Assembly (NCBI GenBank): GCA_002748155.1
Contig: PDRO01000012.1
Span: forward strand, 17,251 to 81,250
Direction of reading: 5' to 3'
Source: Actinomycetales bacterium
Lineage (GTDB): Bacteria > Actinomycetota > Actinomycetes > Actinomycetales > Dermatophilaceae
Length of the DNA: 64,000 bases
In this document: one piece after another, positions 9,185 through 18,918 of the stretch
Layout of the letters: the number at the start of each line of letters is the position of its first letter
Position numbering within the stretch: the first letter of the stretch is position 1
Notes under the pieces: model-generated
What the model was told of the DNA's origin: nothing
What the model saw: only the letters and a program-made list of their open reading frames with translations
The model's database searches: none
Made by a program: the position numbers and the translations under genes

Positions 9185-10287
9185 GCACCGGCCCTGCGGT
9201 ATTCGGACTCGGCGATCTCGACCACTCGCGGCCAGCTCTGCTCCGGACGGGTCGTCAGGTTGTGCTCGGTCATCCGGTGTCGCAGCTCGGGATCAGTGAC
9301 CAGTGCCCGTAGGGCGTCCACGAGCTCGTGGTCACTGGCGGCGAGCAGTCCGTTGACCCCGTGGGAGACGAACTCGCTGACCCCTGACTCGATGCGCCCC
9401 ACGACCGGCAGCCCGGCACACCGCGCTTCCAATGCAGCGATCCCGAAAGACTCGAGCACCGCGGGCGAGACGTAGACGTCGGCGGCGGCATACCTGCGGC
9501 GCAGTTCATCCCGGGGCATCCGCCCGGCCAGGGTGACCCAGCCCGCGGCACCCAGCTCGTCGATGACCTGCTCGACCCGGCGCCGCTCGGAGCCTTCGCC
9601 GAAGATCTCCAGACGCACGTCGACCTCGGGGGCCGCCGCACGAACCCGAGCGATCAGCTCCACCAGCCGGGCCGGTCGTTTGCGCCGTTCCAACCGGATC
9701 GCCGCGACCGCCCGGACCGGGCCAGTCTGGCGAACGGGTCTCGTCGAGCCGGGCACCCGCCAGGCCTCGACGTCGATTCCATTGGGCAGCACCGAGACCG
9801 GGCACCCGGTGAGCCGGCGCAGCGGAGCCGCTGCGACCTCCGATACGCCGTTCATCGCTATCCCACCCCGAGCCCAGCGGCGCACGTGCCCGACCAGTCC
9901 GAAGAGCGGCTCGGTGCGATCGAGGACGCAATGCCAGGTCATCGTCGCCGGGAGCCCGATCCGGCGCACCAGCACCCCGGCGTCGGTGGCGAACGGACTG
10001 ACCACCCCCATCTGGATATGTCCGACGTCGAAGTGCTCCAGTCGCCGCCGCATCTGCGGGGCCGCGAAGGGATTCACGAGCAGCCCCCGCGGCAGCCGGA
10101 GGCCGTAGCGATGCACGGGAATCCCTGCGATGGTCTCCGTGCCGCCGTAGCCGGTCGCCCCGGGCGTGATGGTGAAGACCTCAACCTCGTGGCCTCGCTG
10201 GGCGAGCCGCTGTGACAGATCGTGCACCTGCACTTCGATGCCGCCCAACCGGGGCAGGTAGCAGTCGGTGAGCATGGCGATCCGCAC
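9181..10287 (-). CDS. GT4-type glycosyltransferase
   Basis: The open frame extends upstream, but the family start IAMLTDCYLPRLGGIEVQVH begins two residues after the GTG at 10287, giving 368 aa. Upstream codons overlap the divergent deacetylase promoter and look spurious. The protein shows the two Rossmann-like halves of GT-B enzymes, with VSVLPNGID in the hinge and SPAVLESFGIAALEARCAGLP as the C-terminal E-x7-E nucleotide-sugar motif. Proteins of this type move hexose or mannose onto lipids or polyols at the membrane. PimB- or MshA-like activity is possible but not shown. The neighbouring PIG-L deacetylase is suggestive of glycolipid or thiol metabolism. Confidence 0.87.
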   Translation of the reverse strand: MRIAMLTDCYLPRLGGIEVQVHDLSQRLAQRGHEVEVFTITPGATGYGGTETIAGIPVHRYGLRLPRGLLVNPFAAPQMRRRLEHFDVGHIQMGVVSPFATDAGVLVRRIGLPATMTWHCVLDRTEPLFGLVGHVRRWARGGIAMNGVSEVAAAPLRRLTGCPVSVLPNGIDVEAWRVPGSTRPVRQTGPVRAVAAIRLERRKRPARLVELIARVRAAAPEVDVRLEIFGEGSERRRVEQVIDELGAAGWVTLAGRMPRDELRRRYAAADVYVSPAVLESFGIAALEARCAGLPVVGRIESGVSEFVSHGVNGLLAASDHELVDALRALVTDPELRHRMTEHNLTTRPEQSWPRVVEIAESEYRRAGA

Positions 10288-10329
10288 CCGACCACTGTGC
10301 CACGGGTGATGCGCGACAATGGGCAGGCC

Positions 10330-11091
10330 ATGTCTTTCACGTTGCTCGCGCTGCATGCCCACCCCGATGACGAGGTGCTGACCACCGGCGGCACCCTCGC
10401 CAAAGCTGCCGATGCCGGGCACCGGGTGGTCGTCGTAACGGCCACCGACGGGTCGCTGGCACCCGTGCCGCGTGGCTTCACCGGCGATCTCGCGCAGGTG
10501 CGTTCGGCCGAGTTACGCGACAGTGCCGCCACCCTCGGCGTCCACCGGGTCGAACAGCTCGGGTATGCCGACAGCGGCCTCGGCCCCAAGCTCTTCCCGG
10601 ACCCGCCGGGCTCGACCCGATTCGTGCGCGTGGATGTCGACGACGCCGCCCGGGCTGTCGCGGCGATCATCGAGCAGGAGCGGCCCGAGGTCATGTTGTC
10701 CTACGACAAGAACGGCGGCTACGGGCACCCGGATCACGTGTACGTGCACCGGGTCGGCCGGCGAGCCGCTGAATTGACCTCTGTGCCAAGGCTGTTGGAG
10801 GCGCATGTCTCGCCTCGGATCGCTCGGTTGATGGCACCATCGCATGCCACCATCGCGCCGTTGCCCGAGCCGGGGTATGCCGTGGACGTGCGGCCGTGGC
10901 TCGGCGTCAAGTTGGCGGCGCTGCGGGCTCACCGGACCCAGTTGGAGTCGGGGAGCCTGATGCCCCGGAACAACGCGCTGTTGCTGCGGATGCCGCAGCG
11001 GCTGCTCGCGCCGATCATGGGCACCGAACGGTTCATCGACCCGCATGGTCACAGCGCACGGATTCACACTGACGTCTTCGAGGATCTCTGA
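10330..11091 (+). CDS. PIG-L family deacetylase
   Basis: The ATG at 10330 starts MSFTLLALHAHPDDEV, exactly where the family begins; the longer open frame upstream is a shadow of the divergent gene. AHPDDE (residues 10-15) and the later HPDHVYVH supply the zinc ligands and catalytic acid of LmbE/PIG-L enzymes, which remove N-acetyl groups from sugars. The 253-aa size fits. It is not the mycothiol amidase, which is a separate gene at 52.1 kb. The substrate is unknown. Confidence 0.87.
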   Translation: MSFTLLALHAHPDDEVLTTGGTLAKAADAGHRVVVVTATDGSLAPVPRGFTGDLAQVRSAELRDSAATLGVHRVEQLGYADSGLGPKLFPDPPGSTRFVRVDVDDAARAVAAIIEQERPEVMLSYDKNGGYGHPDHVYVHRVGRRAAELTSVPRLLEAHVSPRIARLMAPSHATIAPLPEPGYAVDVRPWLGVKLAALRAHRTQLESGSLMPRNNALLLRMPQRLLAPIMGTERFIDPHGHSARIHTDVFEDL

Positions 11092-11103
11092 CCGACGCTT
11101 CGG

Positions 11104-11133
11104 CCGGCGGCACTACCGAGCCGGAGCCGCCGG
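11104..11133. terminator. Hairpin between convergent genes
   Basis: CCGGCGGC and GCCGCCGG form an 8-bp perfect stem around a 14-nt loop, 12 nt after the deacetylase stop and before the gatD stop. There is no T-run, as is common in actinomycetes. A bidirectional terminator role is inferred from position. Confidence 0.45.
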
Positions 11134-11166
11134 GAACTGGTGGACCGGGCTGGATGACCTCGGGGG

Positions 11167-11916
11167 TCATTGCCGTTTGGTCAGCAGCCGGCGGATCTGG
11201 CGGGTGCGGGCCTCGTCGGCCAGGGTGTCGTCCAGCTCGGCCGGCTCGAAAGGCCGGCCCGTGGCCCGCTCGGCTGCCGCCGCGATCAACGCATCGGCCA
11301 CCCGAGGATTGACCGGCAGGATCGGGCCGTGCAGGTAGGACCCGATGACGTTGTGGTGCCGGGCCCCCTCGCTGGTGTCCGAACGGTTATTGCCGTGGCC
11401 GGTCAGCACCCGCCCGAACGGCGCTTGGCCGGGGCCGAGAATCGTTGCCCCCGAGTGGTTCTCGAAACCGACGACGTGACCGAAGTCGGTGTCCAACACG
11501 ATCGGGCCGATCATCCGCTCCGACTGGCCGCGGGTCGTCACGTCGAGGATGCCCAATCCGGGCAGTTCCACCCCGTCACTCGTGACGAATGCGTGTCCGA
11601 AGATCTGGAACATCCCGCAGATCATCACCATCGGTGTGCCGTCGTCGGCCAAGTCGTGCAGCCGGCTCCCGATGACCGTGAGGTCGTCCTCGACCCGCGA
11701 TTGCCCAGAGTCCTGTCCCCCACCACCCATGAGCAAGTGCGCCTGCTCGGGAAACGGTGCACCCGGGTGGTGGTCGTGCACGACACAGTCGTAGCCGTGC
11801 CTGCGGATCCGGGCGGCCAGGCATCGGGTGTTGCCCAAGTCGCCGTAGATCGACATCTCACGCGGATAGAGATGCACGAGCACGATCGTGCCCTTGCTCG
11901 GGCCCGCTGGTCTCAT
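11167..11916 (-). CDS. gatD: Lipid II isoglutaminyl synthase, glutaminase subunit
   Basis: GatD is the glutaminase half of the MurT-GatD enzyme, which amidates the alpha-carboxyl of D-Glu in lipid II. The 249-aa sequence has the class I amidotransferase core: MGGGGQDSGQ, nucleophile C100 in MICGMFQIFG, and H196 in GSYLHGPIL. The N-terminal LYPREMSIYGDLGN is typical of GatD. Its ATG overlaps the murT stop by 4 nt, as expected for a 1:1 complex. It converges with the deacetylase gene. Confidence 0.93.
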   Translation of the reverse strand: MRPAGPSKGTIVLVHLYPREMSIYGDLGNTRCLAARIRRHGYDCVVHDHHPGAPFPEQAHLLMGGGGQDSGQSRVEDDLTVIGSRLHDLADDGTPMVMICGMFQIFGHAFVTSDGVELPGLGILDVTTRGQSERMIGPIVLDTDFGHVVGFENHSGATILGPGQAPFGRVLTGHGNNRSDTSEGARHHNVIGSYLHGPILPVNPRVADALIAAAAERATGRPFEPAELDDTLADEARTRQIRRLLTKRQ

Positions 11917-13253
11917 GCTGGCTCCTCCCCGAACTGGGGCAGGTCGTAGCGGGCAGCCAAGGTGCGCCGCAGACTCATCATCGCCGTGTACGTGCAGAAG
12001 ATCCGTTTCGGCTGCGCCGGATAGCCCGCCAGGAAGTGATCGAGGGCGGTGTCGAGATCGGGCTCGATCGCGGCCACCGCCACGTCGTCATACTCGAGTC
12101 GCAACGCCATGTCGAATGCCCGGACGCCGCTGGTGACGGCAACCCCGGGGTCGCGCAGCGAGGTGAACGACACGTCGTAGAGCCACGAGACGTCCTGGCC
12201 GTCGGCGTAGTCGTCGTTGATCGCGATCATCGTGGTGGCCGGATCGTTCCCGTACGTGCTCAAGGCAACTGTGAAGCCGGCCGGGTTCTTCACGAGCACC
12301 AACTCCAATGGGGCACCGTCGATCTCGATGATCTCGCCCCGGCCAAAGGGAGGGCGCACCGCGTGCAGCGCCTCGAGGGCCGTCGCCGGCCGGAAGCGGT
12401 CACCGAGCACCGCCCGGGCCATCGTCGTGGCTGCCGTGGCGTTGATCATCGCGGCCAGTCCTCGCTGGTGCAGGCGCACCGGCCCGACGTGCTCGTCACC
12501 GAATCGGATGGAGAAGTCCCGCGCGTCCTGGGGGTGCAGCAAACCGTCTCGCGAGGTCGGTGGTGGCACAGTCAGATCGCCGGTGAACCGCACGTCGGCT
12601 TCCTGCAATGCAGGGACCGTGTCGGACACCGCCGGGTCGACCCCGAAATAGTGGATCTGCACGGGCCCGATCGGGGCGTCGGCCGCGCCGGTAGTGACGC
12701 CCGGCACAGCGAGGGATTCGGCGATCCGGGCGATGAAGGAATCATCGCGGTTGAGCACCACCGTGCTGCTGGTCTGCTTCGCGAGCGTGGCGAGCAGGTC
12801 GGCCGTGGTGTCGATCTCGGCGAACCGGTCGAGTTGGTCGCGAGCCACGTTGAGCAGGAGCGCGTGCGTGGGTGTGACGACCTTGATGAAGTGCAGGGCG
12901 TGCCATTCGTCGAGCTCAAGCACCGCGATGTCGGCCGCCAAGCGCCCGGACAACCCGATCACACCGAGCATCGACGAGACCACCCCTCGGGTGAAGTTGC
13001 TGCCGGTCGGGTTGGTGAAGACCTGCAAGCCGTGCGCGCGCACGATGGCCGCCAGCATCTTCGTCGTCGTGGTCTTGCCGTTCGTGCCCGAGACGACGAC
13101 GATGCCTCCGGGTAGATCGGCGAGGGTGTGGGCCAACAACCGTGGGTCGATCCGCTCGGCCACCAGCCCCGGGAAGGCCGAGCCGCCCCCACGTCGACGA
13201 GCTAGGGCCCGAGCGACCTTTCCTGCCAGGATCGCTGCCGTCGTGCGCACCAC
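11913..13253 (-). CDS. murT: Lipid II isoglutaminyl synthase, Mur-ligase-like subunit
   Basis: MurT activates the D-Glu carboxyl of lipid II with ATP and receives ammonia from GatD. The 446-aa protein has the Mur-ligase P-loop SGTNGKTTTTK near residue 55, LELDEWHALHF, LLLNVARDQLDR and the C-terminal DUF1727 segment NPAGF...DDYADGQDVSWLYD, which holds the conserved Asp thought to complete the GatD triad. The protein has only one Cys in total, near the C-terminus, so the four-Cys zinc ribbon usual in the central domain is absent. The GTG start has TAGGGT 6 nt upstream, suggesting a leaderless message. Confidence 0.92.
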   Translation of the reverse strand: MVRTTAAILAGKVARALARRRGGGSAFPGLVAERIDPRLLAHTLADLPGGIVVVSGTNGKTTTTKMLAAIVRAHGLQVFTNPTGSNFTRGVVSSMLGVIGLSGRLAADIAVLELDEWHALHFIKVVTPTHALLLNVARDQLDRFAEIDTTADLLATLAKQTSSTVVLNRDDSFIARIAESLAVPGVTTGAADAPIGPVQIHYFGVDPAVSDTVPALQEADVRFTGDLTVPPPTSRDGLLHPQDARDFSIRFGDEHVGPVRLHQRGLAAMINATAATTMARAVLGDRFRPATALEALHAVRPPFGRGEIIEIDGAPLELVLVKNPAGFTVALSTYGNDPATTMIAINDDYADGQDVSWLYDVSFTSLRDPGVAVTSGVRAFDMALRLEYDDVAVAAIEPDLDTALDHFLAGYPAQPKRIFCTYTAMMSLRRTLAARYDLPQFGEEPA

Positions 13254-13259
13254 CAGATC

Positions 13260-13265
13260 ACCCTA
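13260..13265 (-). promoter_or_regulatory. Leaderless -10 hexamer for murT-gatD
   Basis: TAGGGT on the minus strand lies 6 nt before the murT GTG, the spacing that makes transcription start at or next to the start codon. It supports the chosen start. Confidence 0.55.
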
Positions 13266-13289
13266 GCGCCGCCGAAGCAGCCGACTTAC

Positions 13290-13316
13290 CGGCATACCGG
13301 TCTCGTGGGTATGCCG
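13290..13316. terminator. Intergenic hairpin built from two octamer motifs
   Basis: CGGCATACC and GGTATGCCG form a perfect 9-bp stem with a 9-nt loop in the gap between the LCP stop and the murT promoter. Both arms contain the window-wide repeated octamer. It could end transcription of the LCP gene, but no T-run follows. Confidence 0.4.
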
Positions 13317-13342
13317 CAGCCTGGCACCACGCTAAGGGAGCT

Positions 13343-14410
13343 TCAGCCGGTCGGGGCGTTCGATGTGCCGTAGCGGGCGACGTATGCCGACAAATCACCA
13401 ACCGCAAGTGCCTTGATCAGCTCCGCGTTGCGAGCTTCGTTGATGATGTCGACCGAAGAGCCACCGACCATGCCGAAGCGAGCGATCGGGACCATCACCG
13501 AAGTGATCTCGGCCCGGGTGATCCTCCGCACGACCGGCATCAACGCCTGAGCGTCGGCGGCACTGAACTTGTCGGACACCACCTGTCCGAGTAGTTGCGG
13601 GATGAGCTGCATGACCCGTTGCTCGTCCTTCCGGAGCAACTGCTGCAGTTTCAGCAGCATGCCGGTCAAGGCAGCCCGGTGTCGCTCGGTGCGATCAAGG
13701 TCGCCGTTGGGCAGGCCTTTGCGCTCTCGCACGTACGTGAGCGCGAGCTGCCCTTTCAAGGTGAGTGGGCCGGAGGGGAACTGCGGACCCGACGAATTCG
13801 AAGTGACGCGGTTCTGCACGGTGAACCCGCCGAGCAGCTCACTGATCCGGATGAAGCGATCGAAACCGGTCTGTACGACGTAGGTGATCGTCAGTCCGCC
13901 GAGCACCCTTGACACCGCGTTGGCGAGGGCCTCGGGCCCTCCTCGGACGTAGGCGGCGTTGATCTTGCCGCGACCCCCGGTGGCGTACGTGGCCACGGTG
14001 TCCCGAGCAACCGAGACGAGATTGAGACGCTGACGGTCCGCCGTGAGCTGCACGACGGTGATGACATCCGAGTTCCCTCGACGCAGACTGGACGTGCGTG
14101 AGTCGGAACCGATGAGTAGTGCATTGACCGCACCACTTCGGCCTAGGCTCCCAGCAGTGCCAGTCGCGGACTCGGCCGTTGGGGGCGCTGTCGTCGTGGC
14201 GTGAGCACTCGACGGTGGTGTGGCTGTCCCGGGTGCCGTGGACGCTGTCGTGGTTGGGCTGTCACCGGTCGGTCTGCCGGACGATCCGGAGGTTGCCGTG
14301 ATCCGCACACCGTCGCCATCAGTGCAAGCGGCCAACAGTGCCATCAAGGCTCCACCCGAGAGGCCGAACAGGGTGCGCCTATTGAATTGATCGTGCCGAT
14401 CGTCAACCAT
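13343..14410 (-). CDS. LytR-CpsA-Psr family lipoprotein
   Basis: LCP enzymes attach glycopolymers to peptidoglycan. The 355-aa product has an export signal with a twin-Arg (R11-R12, NRRTLFGL), a hydrophobic core and a lipobox LLAAC (C29). A Thr/Ser/Pro-rich spacer leads to the LCP domain: LLIGSDSR, NSDVITVVQL, SVARDTVATY, KINAAYVRGG, LTYVRERKGL and GDLDRTERHR. The Arg-rich phosphate-binding residues of the family are largely present. Most LCP proteins use a simple membrane anchor, so a lipid-anchored, possibly Tat-exported form is less common. It is a single-gene unit near murT-gatD. Confidence 0.88.
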   Translation of the reverse strand: MVDDRHDQFNRRTLFGLSGGALMALLAACTDGDGVRITATSGSSGRPTGDSPTTTASTAPGTATPPSSAHATTTAPPTAESATGTAGSLGRSGAVNALLIGSDSRTSSLRRGNSDVITVVQLTADRQRLNLVSVARDTVATYATGGRGKINAAYVRGGPEALANAVSRVLGGLTITYVVQTGFDRFIRISELLGGFTVQNRVTSNSSGPQFPSGPLTLKGQLALTYVRERKGLPNGDLDRTERHRAALTGMLLKLQQLLRKDEQRVMQLIPQLLGQVVSDKFSAADAQALMPVVRRITRAEITSVMVPIARFGMVGGSSVDIINEARNAELIKALAVGDLSAYVARYGTSNAPTG

Positions 14411-14416
14411 AATCGA

Positions 14417-14422
14417 AAGATA
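14417..14422 (-). promoter_or_regulatory. Leaderless -10 hexamer for the LCP gene
   Basis: TATCTT on the minus strand ends 6 nt before the ATG at 14410. There is no ribosome site, which fits a leaderless transcript. Confidence 0.5.
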
Positions 14423-14473
14423 GGCGCAGCAGGCCGACCGCGGTGGCGTGCCGCGCCGGAGTATCCGGGCTTG

Positions 14474-16108
<1,635 letters not shown>

Positions 16109-16114
16109 CGTCCG

Positions 16115-16120
16115 AGCGTA
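16115..16120 (-). promoter_or_regulatory. Leaderless -10 hexamer for guaA
   Basis: TACGCT on the minus strand sits 6 nt before the GTG used as guaA start, arguing against the longer upstream reading. Confidence 0.45.
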
Positions 16121-16217
16121 TCCACCCCGGGGTGGCTCATCGGACACCACCACGGGCACCCGGGAACCCGTCGACACCGGACACGTCGCAGCGAGGCGAC
16201 GGATCGGCCGCTCGCGA

Positions 16218-16805
16218 CTACAGGGTGCGCCGGACGATCACCTGCCGGTGGCCCGACACCTGGTATCCGGTGTCGCCGGTGATCTCGAAACCCGCATCGG
16301 TGAACACCGACAGGATTCCTGCCGAGGCCTGGGTCCGGTCGATTCGGTCGCCGCCGGTCTCGATCGGGTAGGCCTCGACAGCAGCGGCGCCACAAGCCCG
16401 TGCGTAGTCGACCGCGCCGTCCAACAGCGCCCGCGCCACGCCCTTCTTGCCATGGCCGGCGCGGACCCGGAAACACGACACGACCCAGACGTTGCCGTCG
16501 GGATCGATGGGGAAACGCCGTGGGCTGAATCCGTGTAGCTGCTCACGCAGGGCGATCGCCGCCCAGCCGACGACGTCATCATCCTGGTACGCGAGCACGC
16601 CGGGCGCGTTGCCGCTGTTGCAGAGGGCTTCGAGTCGTTGACCGCGCTCCTGCGAGCTGCTCAGAGCCTTGTTGTCCGTGGGGCTCAACCGGCGGGAGAG
16701 GCACCAGCAGCCCTGTGCGCCGGCGCGCTTGGGGGCAAGGATCGTGGCCACGTCAGCGAACCGGTCGCCCGTAGCCGGGCGTGTCTCGAAGCCCACGATC
16801 GTCAT
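16218..16805 (-). CDS. GNAT-family N-acetyltransferase
   Basis: The 195-aa protein has the acetyl-CoA binding stretch [30 protein letters not shown] (motif A, about residues 105-135) and a downstream YPIE segment, as in GNAT proteins acting on small molecules. The N-terminal part contains several Cys and the phrase CWCLSRRL. It follows DUF3817 with a 15-nt gap, so it is probably the third gene of the SURF1 operon. The acceptor substrate is unknown. Confidence 0.82.
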   Translation of the reverse strand: MTIVGFETRPATGDRFADVATILAPKRAGAQGCWCLSRRLSPTDNKALSSSQERGQRLEALCNSGNAPGVLAYQDDDVVGWAAIALREQLHGFSPRRFPIDPDGNVWVVSCFRVRAGHGKKGVARALLDGAVDYARACGAAAVEAYPIETGGDRIDRTQASAGILSVFTDAGFEITGDTGYQVSGHRQVIVRRTL

Positions 16806-16820
16806 CGAGCGGATGTGCGA

Positions 16821-17171
16821 TCAGTCGGCTTGAGCGAGGATGCCGTTGACCTCACGGGTGACGCGGGGCTCGGCGATGAACGGCAGCACCGGCACGAATC
16901 CGGTCAGCAGGTGCAACACGATCCGCTTGACTCCCCAGGCGATCTTGAGCCCGAGATTGGCGATGGTCGCGGCATACCCCATGTAGATGAAACCGTGGAT
17001 GTACGACCAGTTCTTGGTGAACCAGTTCTCCTGTCCCATGAGGTATTTCATGACCATCTCGACGACGAGGATGAACAGCGCGATTCCGGCGACGATCGCC
17101 ATCACCCGATAGAGCCGGAGTGCCTGACGGATCTGCACCGGCTGGGCCATGGTGGGGGGAAGCATGCTCAT
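16821..17171 (-). CDS. DUF3817 membrane protein
   Basis: The ATG at 17171 overlaps the SURF1 stop (ATGA) and gives 116 aa; longer readings run through the SURF1 gene. Three hydrophobic segments (VMAIVAGIALFILVVEMVM, YIHGFIYMGYAATIANLGL and a third near LHLLTGFVPVLPF) with the conserved HGF match the DUF3817 family. The function is unknown. Coupling to SURF1 suggests a link to respiratory-chain membranes. Confidence 0.82.
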   Translation of the reverse strand: MSMLPPTMAQPVQIRQALRLYRVMAIVAGIALFILVVEMVMKYLMGQENWFTKNWSYIHGFIYMGYAATIANLGLKIAWGVKRIVLHLLTGFVPVLPFIAEPRVTREVNGILAQAD

Positions 17172-17962
17172 GGGGGGTCTCCTGCTGGCTGTAGCACTCG
17201 TCGTCGGTAGTCGTCTCGCACCATCTTCACCCACATCCACAGGCCGAACACCGCGAACAGCCACCACTGCAGAGCGTATGCCGCGTTGCGCATCGACAGC
17301 CCAGTGGGCACGTCGGGTGGGGGCACCCGTTCCACGGCTCCGGGAGAGCCCGCTGCCGATCCCGACCCGACGGCCGCAACGTCGCCCGGATCCGGGGTCT
17401 CGGAGATCGCGAAGAGGAAGCCGTTGTAGACCTCACCACCCCAGAGGTTGAGCAGCTCGCCCAGGTCGACTGAGCCGATCTCACCCTCGGGCAGCAGACC
17501 GTGGCCGCTGCGCGGGGATTCGCTGGGAGCCAGGCTGCCGACCACGGTGAGCCGCCCGGTCGGGGCCGGTGGGTCGGCCGCAACCTGAGCCGAGCCGGCG
17601 AGGAAACCTCGCAGCACCGGGATCCGCGCCCCAGTCGATTCGACGACGAACGGCACGATGGCCCATCGGCCTTCGACACCGTCGAGGAGCCGCTGCGGCA
17701 CGTAACGCAGCCGATCCGGCTCGTATCGCCCGACGGCCTCGACCCGCTGGTTGGATCCGGTGTCGGGGAATGGCATGTGCGGCTGGATCACCTCGTCGAG
17801 CGGCAACACCGGCTGGGCCAGCGCCGCGTCGAGCGCCTCCTGGCGAGCATCGGCCTGGGCGACCTCGTACTGCCAGATGCCCAAACGCACGAACAGTCCG
17901 CCCAACACGACGACGACCGCGAGCAGTCCGAGCCACTTCGGGGTCATCGCGGTCCGCCACAC
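17168..17962 (-). CDS. SURF1-family cytochrome oxidase biogenesis protein
   Basis: SURF1 proteins assist heme insertion and assembly of cytochrome c oxidase. The 264-aa product has one N-terminal helix (WLGLLAVVVVLGGLFVRLG) followed by WQYEVAQADAR, a central extracellular part with VPFVVESTGARIPVLRGFLAG and NAAYALQWWLFA at the C-terminal helix, the family's topology. A TAGGCT hexamer 6 nt before the GTG supports this start; an ATG five codons in is the alternative. No oxidase subunit genes are in the window. Confidence 0.88.
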   Translation of the reverse strand: MWRTAMTPKWLGLLAVVVVLGGLFVRLGIWQYEVAQADARQEALDAALAQPVLPLDEVIQPHMPFPDTGSNQRVEAVGRYEPDRLRYVPQRLLDGVEGRWAIVPFVVESTGARIPVLRGFLAGSAQVAADPPAPTGRLTVVGSLAPSESPRSGHGLLPEGEIGSVDLGELLNLWGGEVYNGFLFAISETPDPGDVAAVGSGSAAGSPGAVERVPPPDVPTGLSMRNAAYALQWWLFAVFGLWMWVKMVRDDYRRRVLQPAGDPP

Positions 17963-17968
17963 CAGGCC

Positions 17969-17974
17969 AGCCTA
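17969..17974 (-). promoter_or_regulatory. Leaderless -10 hexamer for the SURF1 operon
   Basis: TAGGCT on the minus strand is 6 nt from the GTG start. Confidence 0.5.
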
Positions 17975-18085
17975 GTAACCGGGTTCGCCGGTTGCCGTTG
18001 CGGGCCAATGCCGCCGGTGGCTCCCCTCTTACCGATGAGCCCCCCGGCATACATCGCCTGGCCCTGTGTGCAGAAGTGCGAGTGG

Positions 18086-18754
18086 CTACTCAAGTGGCTG
18101 ATGAGACTGATCACGCAACAGCACCGCCGTGAACTGCTGGTTCGTACCCCAGGGGGTCGTGTGGTCCTCGCCGCTCGTACGAACCAGCTCGAAGCCGGGG
18201 AACTCTGCGACGAGTTCCTCGTGGGTGTAGCGGACGATCGGCAGCCCGCTGCAGGTTGTCGGCCCGTCCGGGCCGAAAGTCGCCACGACCACCCAACCCC
18301 CCGGGTGCAGCGAGCCGGCCAGCGAGGCTCGATAGTCGTCACGCTCGCCGGGCTCGGTGAGGAAATGGAAGACCGCTCGGTCGTGCCAGAGCCCGAACCG
18401 GCGCCCTAGGTCCAGGTCGAGGACATCGGCCAGCTCAAGACGCACTTCGGACCCGGGCGCGCCGAGCCGCTCACGCACGGTACGCAGCGCCGTGGCGGAC
18501 AGGTCGATCGCAGTGAGGTCGGTGTAGCCACGTTCGAGCAAGTGATCGACGAGTGTGGACCAACCGGCACCGACATCGATCACCCCCGTGTCAGGTGAGA
18601 TGCCGGTGGCATCGACCAGGCCCAGCGACAGCTCGGGCACCGACTGCCACCACGACAGGCCGTCGACCGGTTTACCGTCATGCACGCCCTCCCAGTAGTC
18701 CTGGCGAGAGTCGTGGTCGGCCGGTCGCCACAGCGGGAGCTCCGGGTCGTTCAT
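18086..18754 (-). CDS. Class I SAM-dependent methyltransferase
   Basis: The start at 18754 (MNDPELPLW) is favoured by TAGCGT 7 nt upstream; it gives 222 aa. The SAM-binding glycine loop reads VIDVGAGWSTLVDHLLE (motif I), with AIDLSATAL (motif II acidic), LELADVLDLDL and FHFLTEPGERDDY. The fold resembles thiopurine or tellurite-resistance-like methyltransferases. The substrate is unknown. It diverges from apeB. Confidence 0.84.
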   Translation of the reverse strand: MNDPELPLWRPADHDSRQDYWEGVHDGKPVDGLSWWQSVPELSLGLVDATGISPDTGVIDVGAGWSTLVDHLLERGYTDLTAIDLSATALRTVRERLGAPGSEVRLELADVLDLDLGRRFGLWHDRAVFHFLTEPGERDDYRASLAGSLHPGGWVVVATFGPDGPTTCSGLPIVRYTHEELVAEFPGFELVRTSGEDHTTPWGTNQQFTAVLLRDQSHQPLE

Positions 18755-18761
18755 GCCGGAT

Positions 18762-18767
18762 ACGCTA
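18762..18767 (-). promoter_or_regulatory. Leaderless -10 hexamer for the methyltransferase
   Basis: TAGCGT on the minus strand is 7 nt before the ATG at 18754. Confidence 0.45.
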
Positions 18768-18905
18768 ATCCACTCCCCAGTCCGGGCCATCCCATCGAAG
18801 CGATATCCGCGAATCGTCGGCGCCCACGTCTGTCGCTGACTGCCCCCAGCAGACCAGCACTTCGCAGCAACCAGGGCAAGACGGCAGCACCGAGGACCGA
18901 CGGAC

Positions 18906-18911
18906 TATCGT
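18906..18911 (+). promoter_or_regulatory. Leaderless -10 hexamer for apeB
   Basis: TATCGT is 7 nt before the GTG at 18919; no Shine-Dalgarno sequence is present. Confidence 0.5.
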
Positions 18912-18918
18912 CGGTGCG

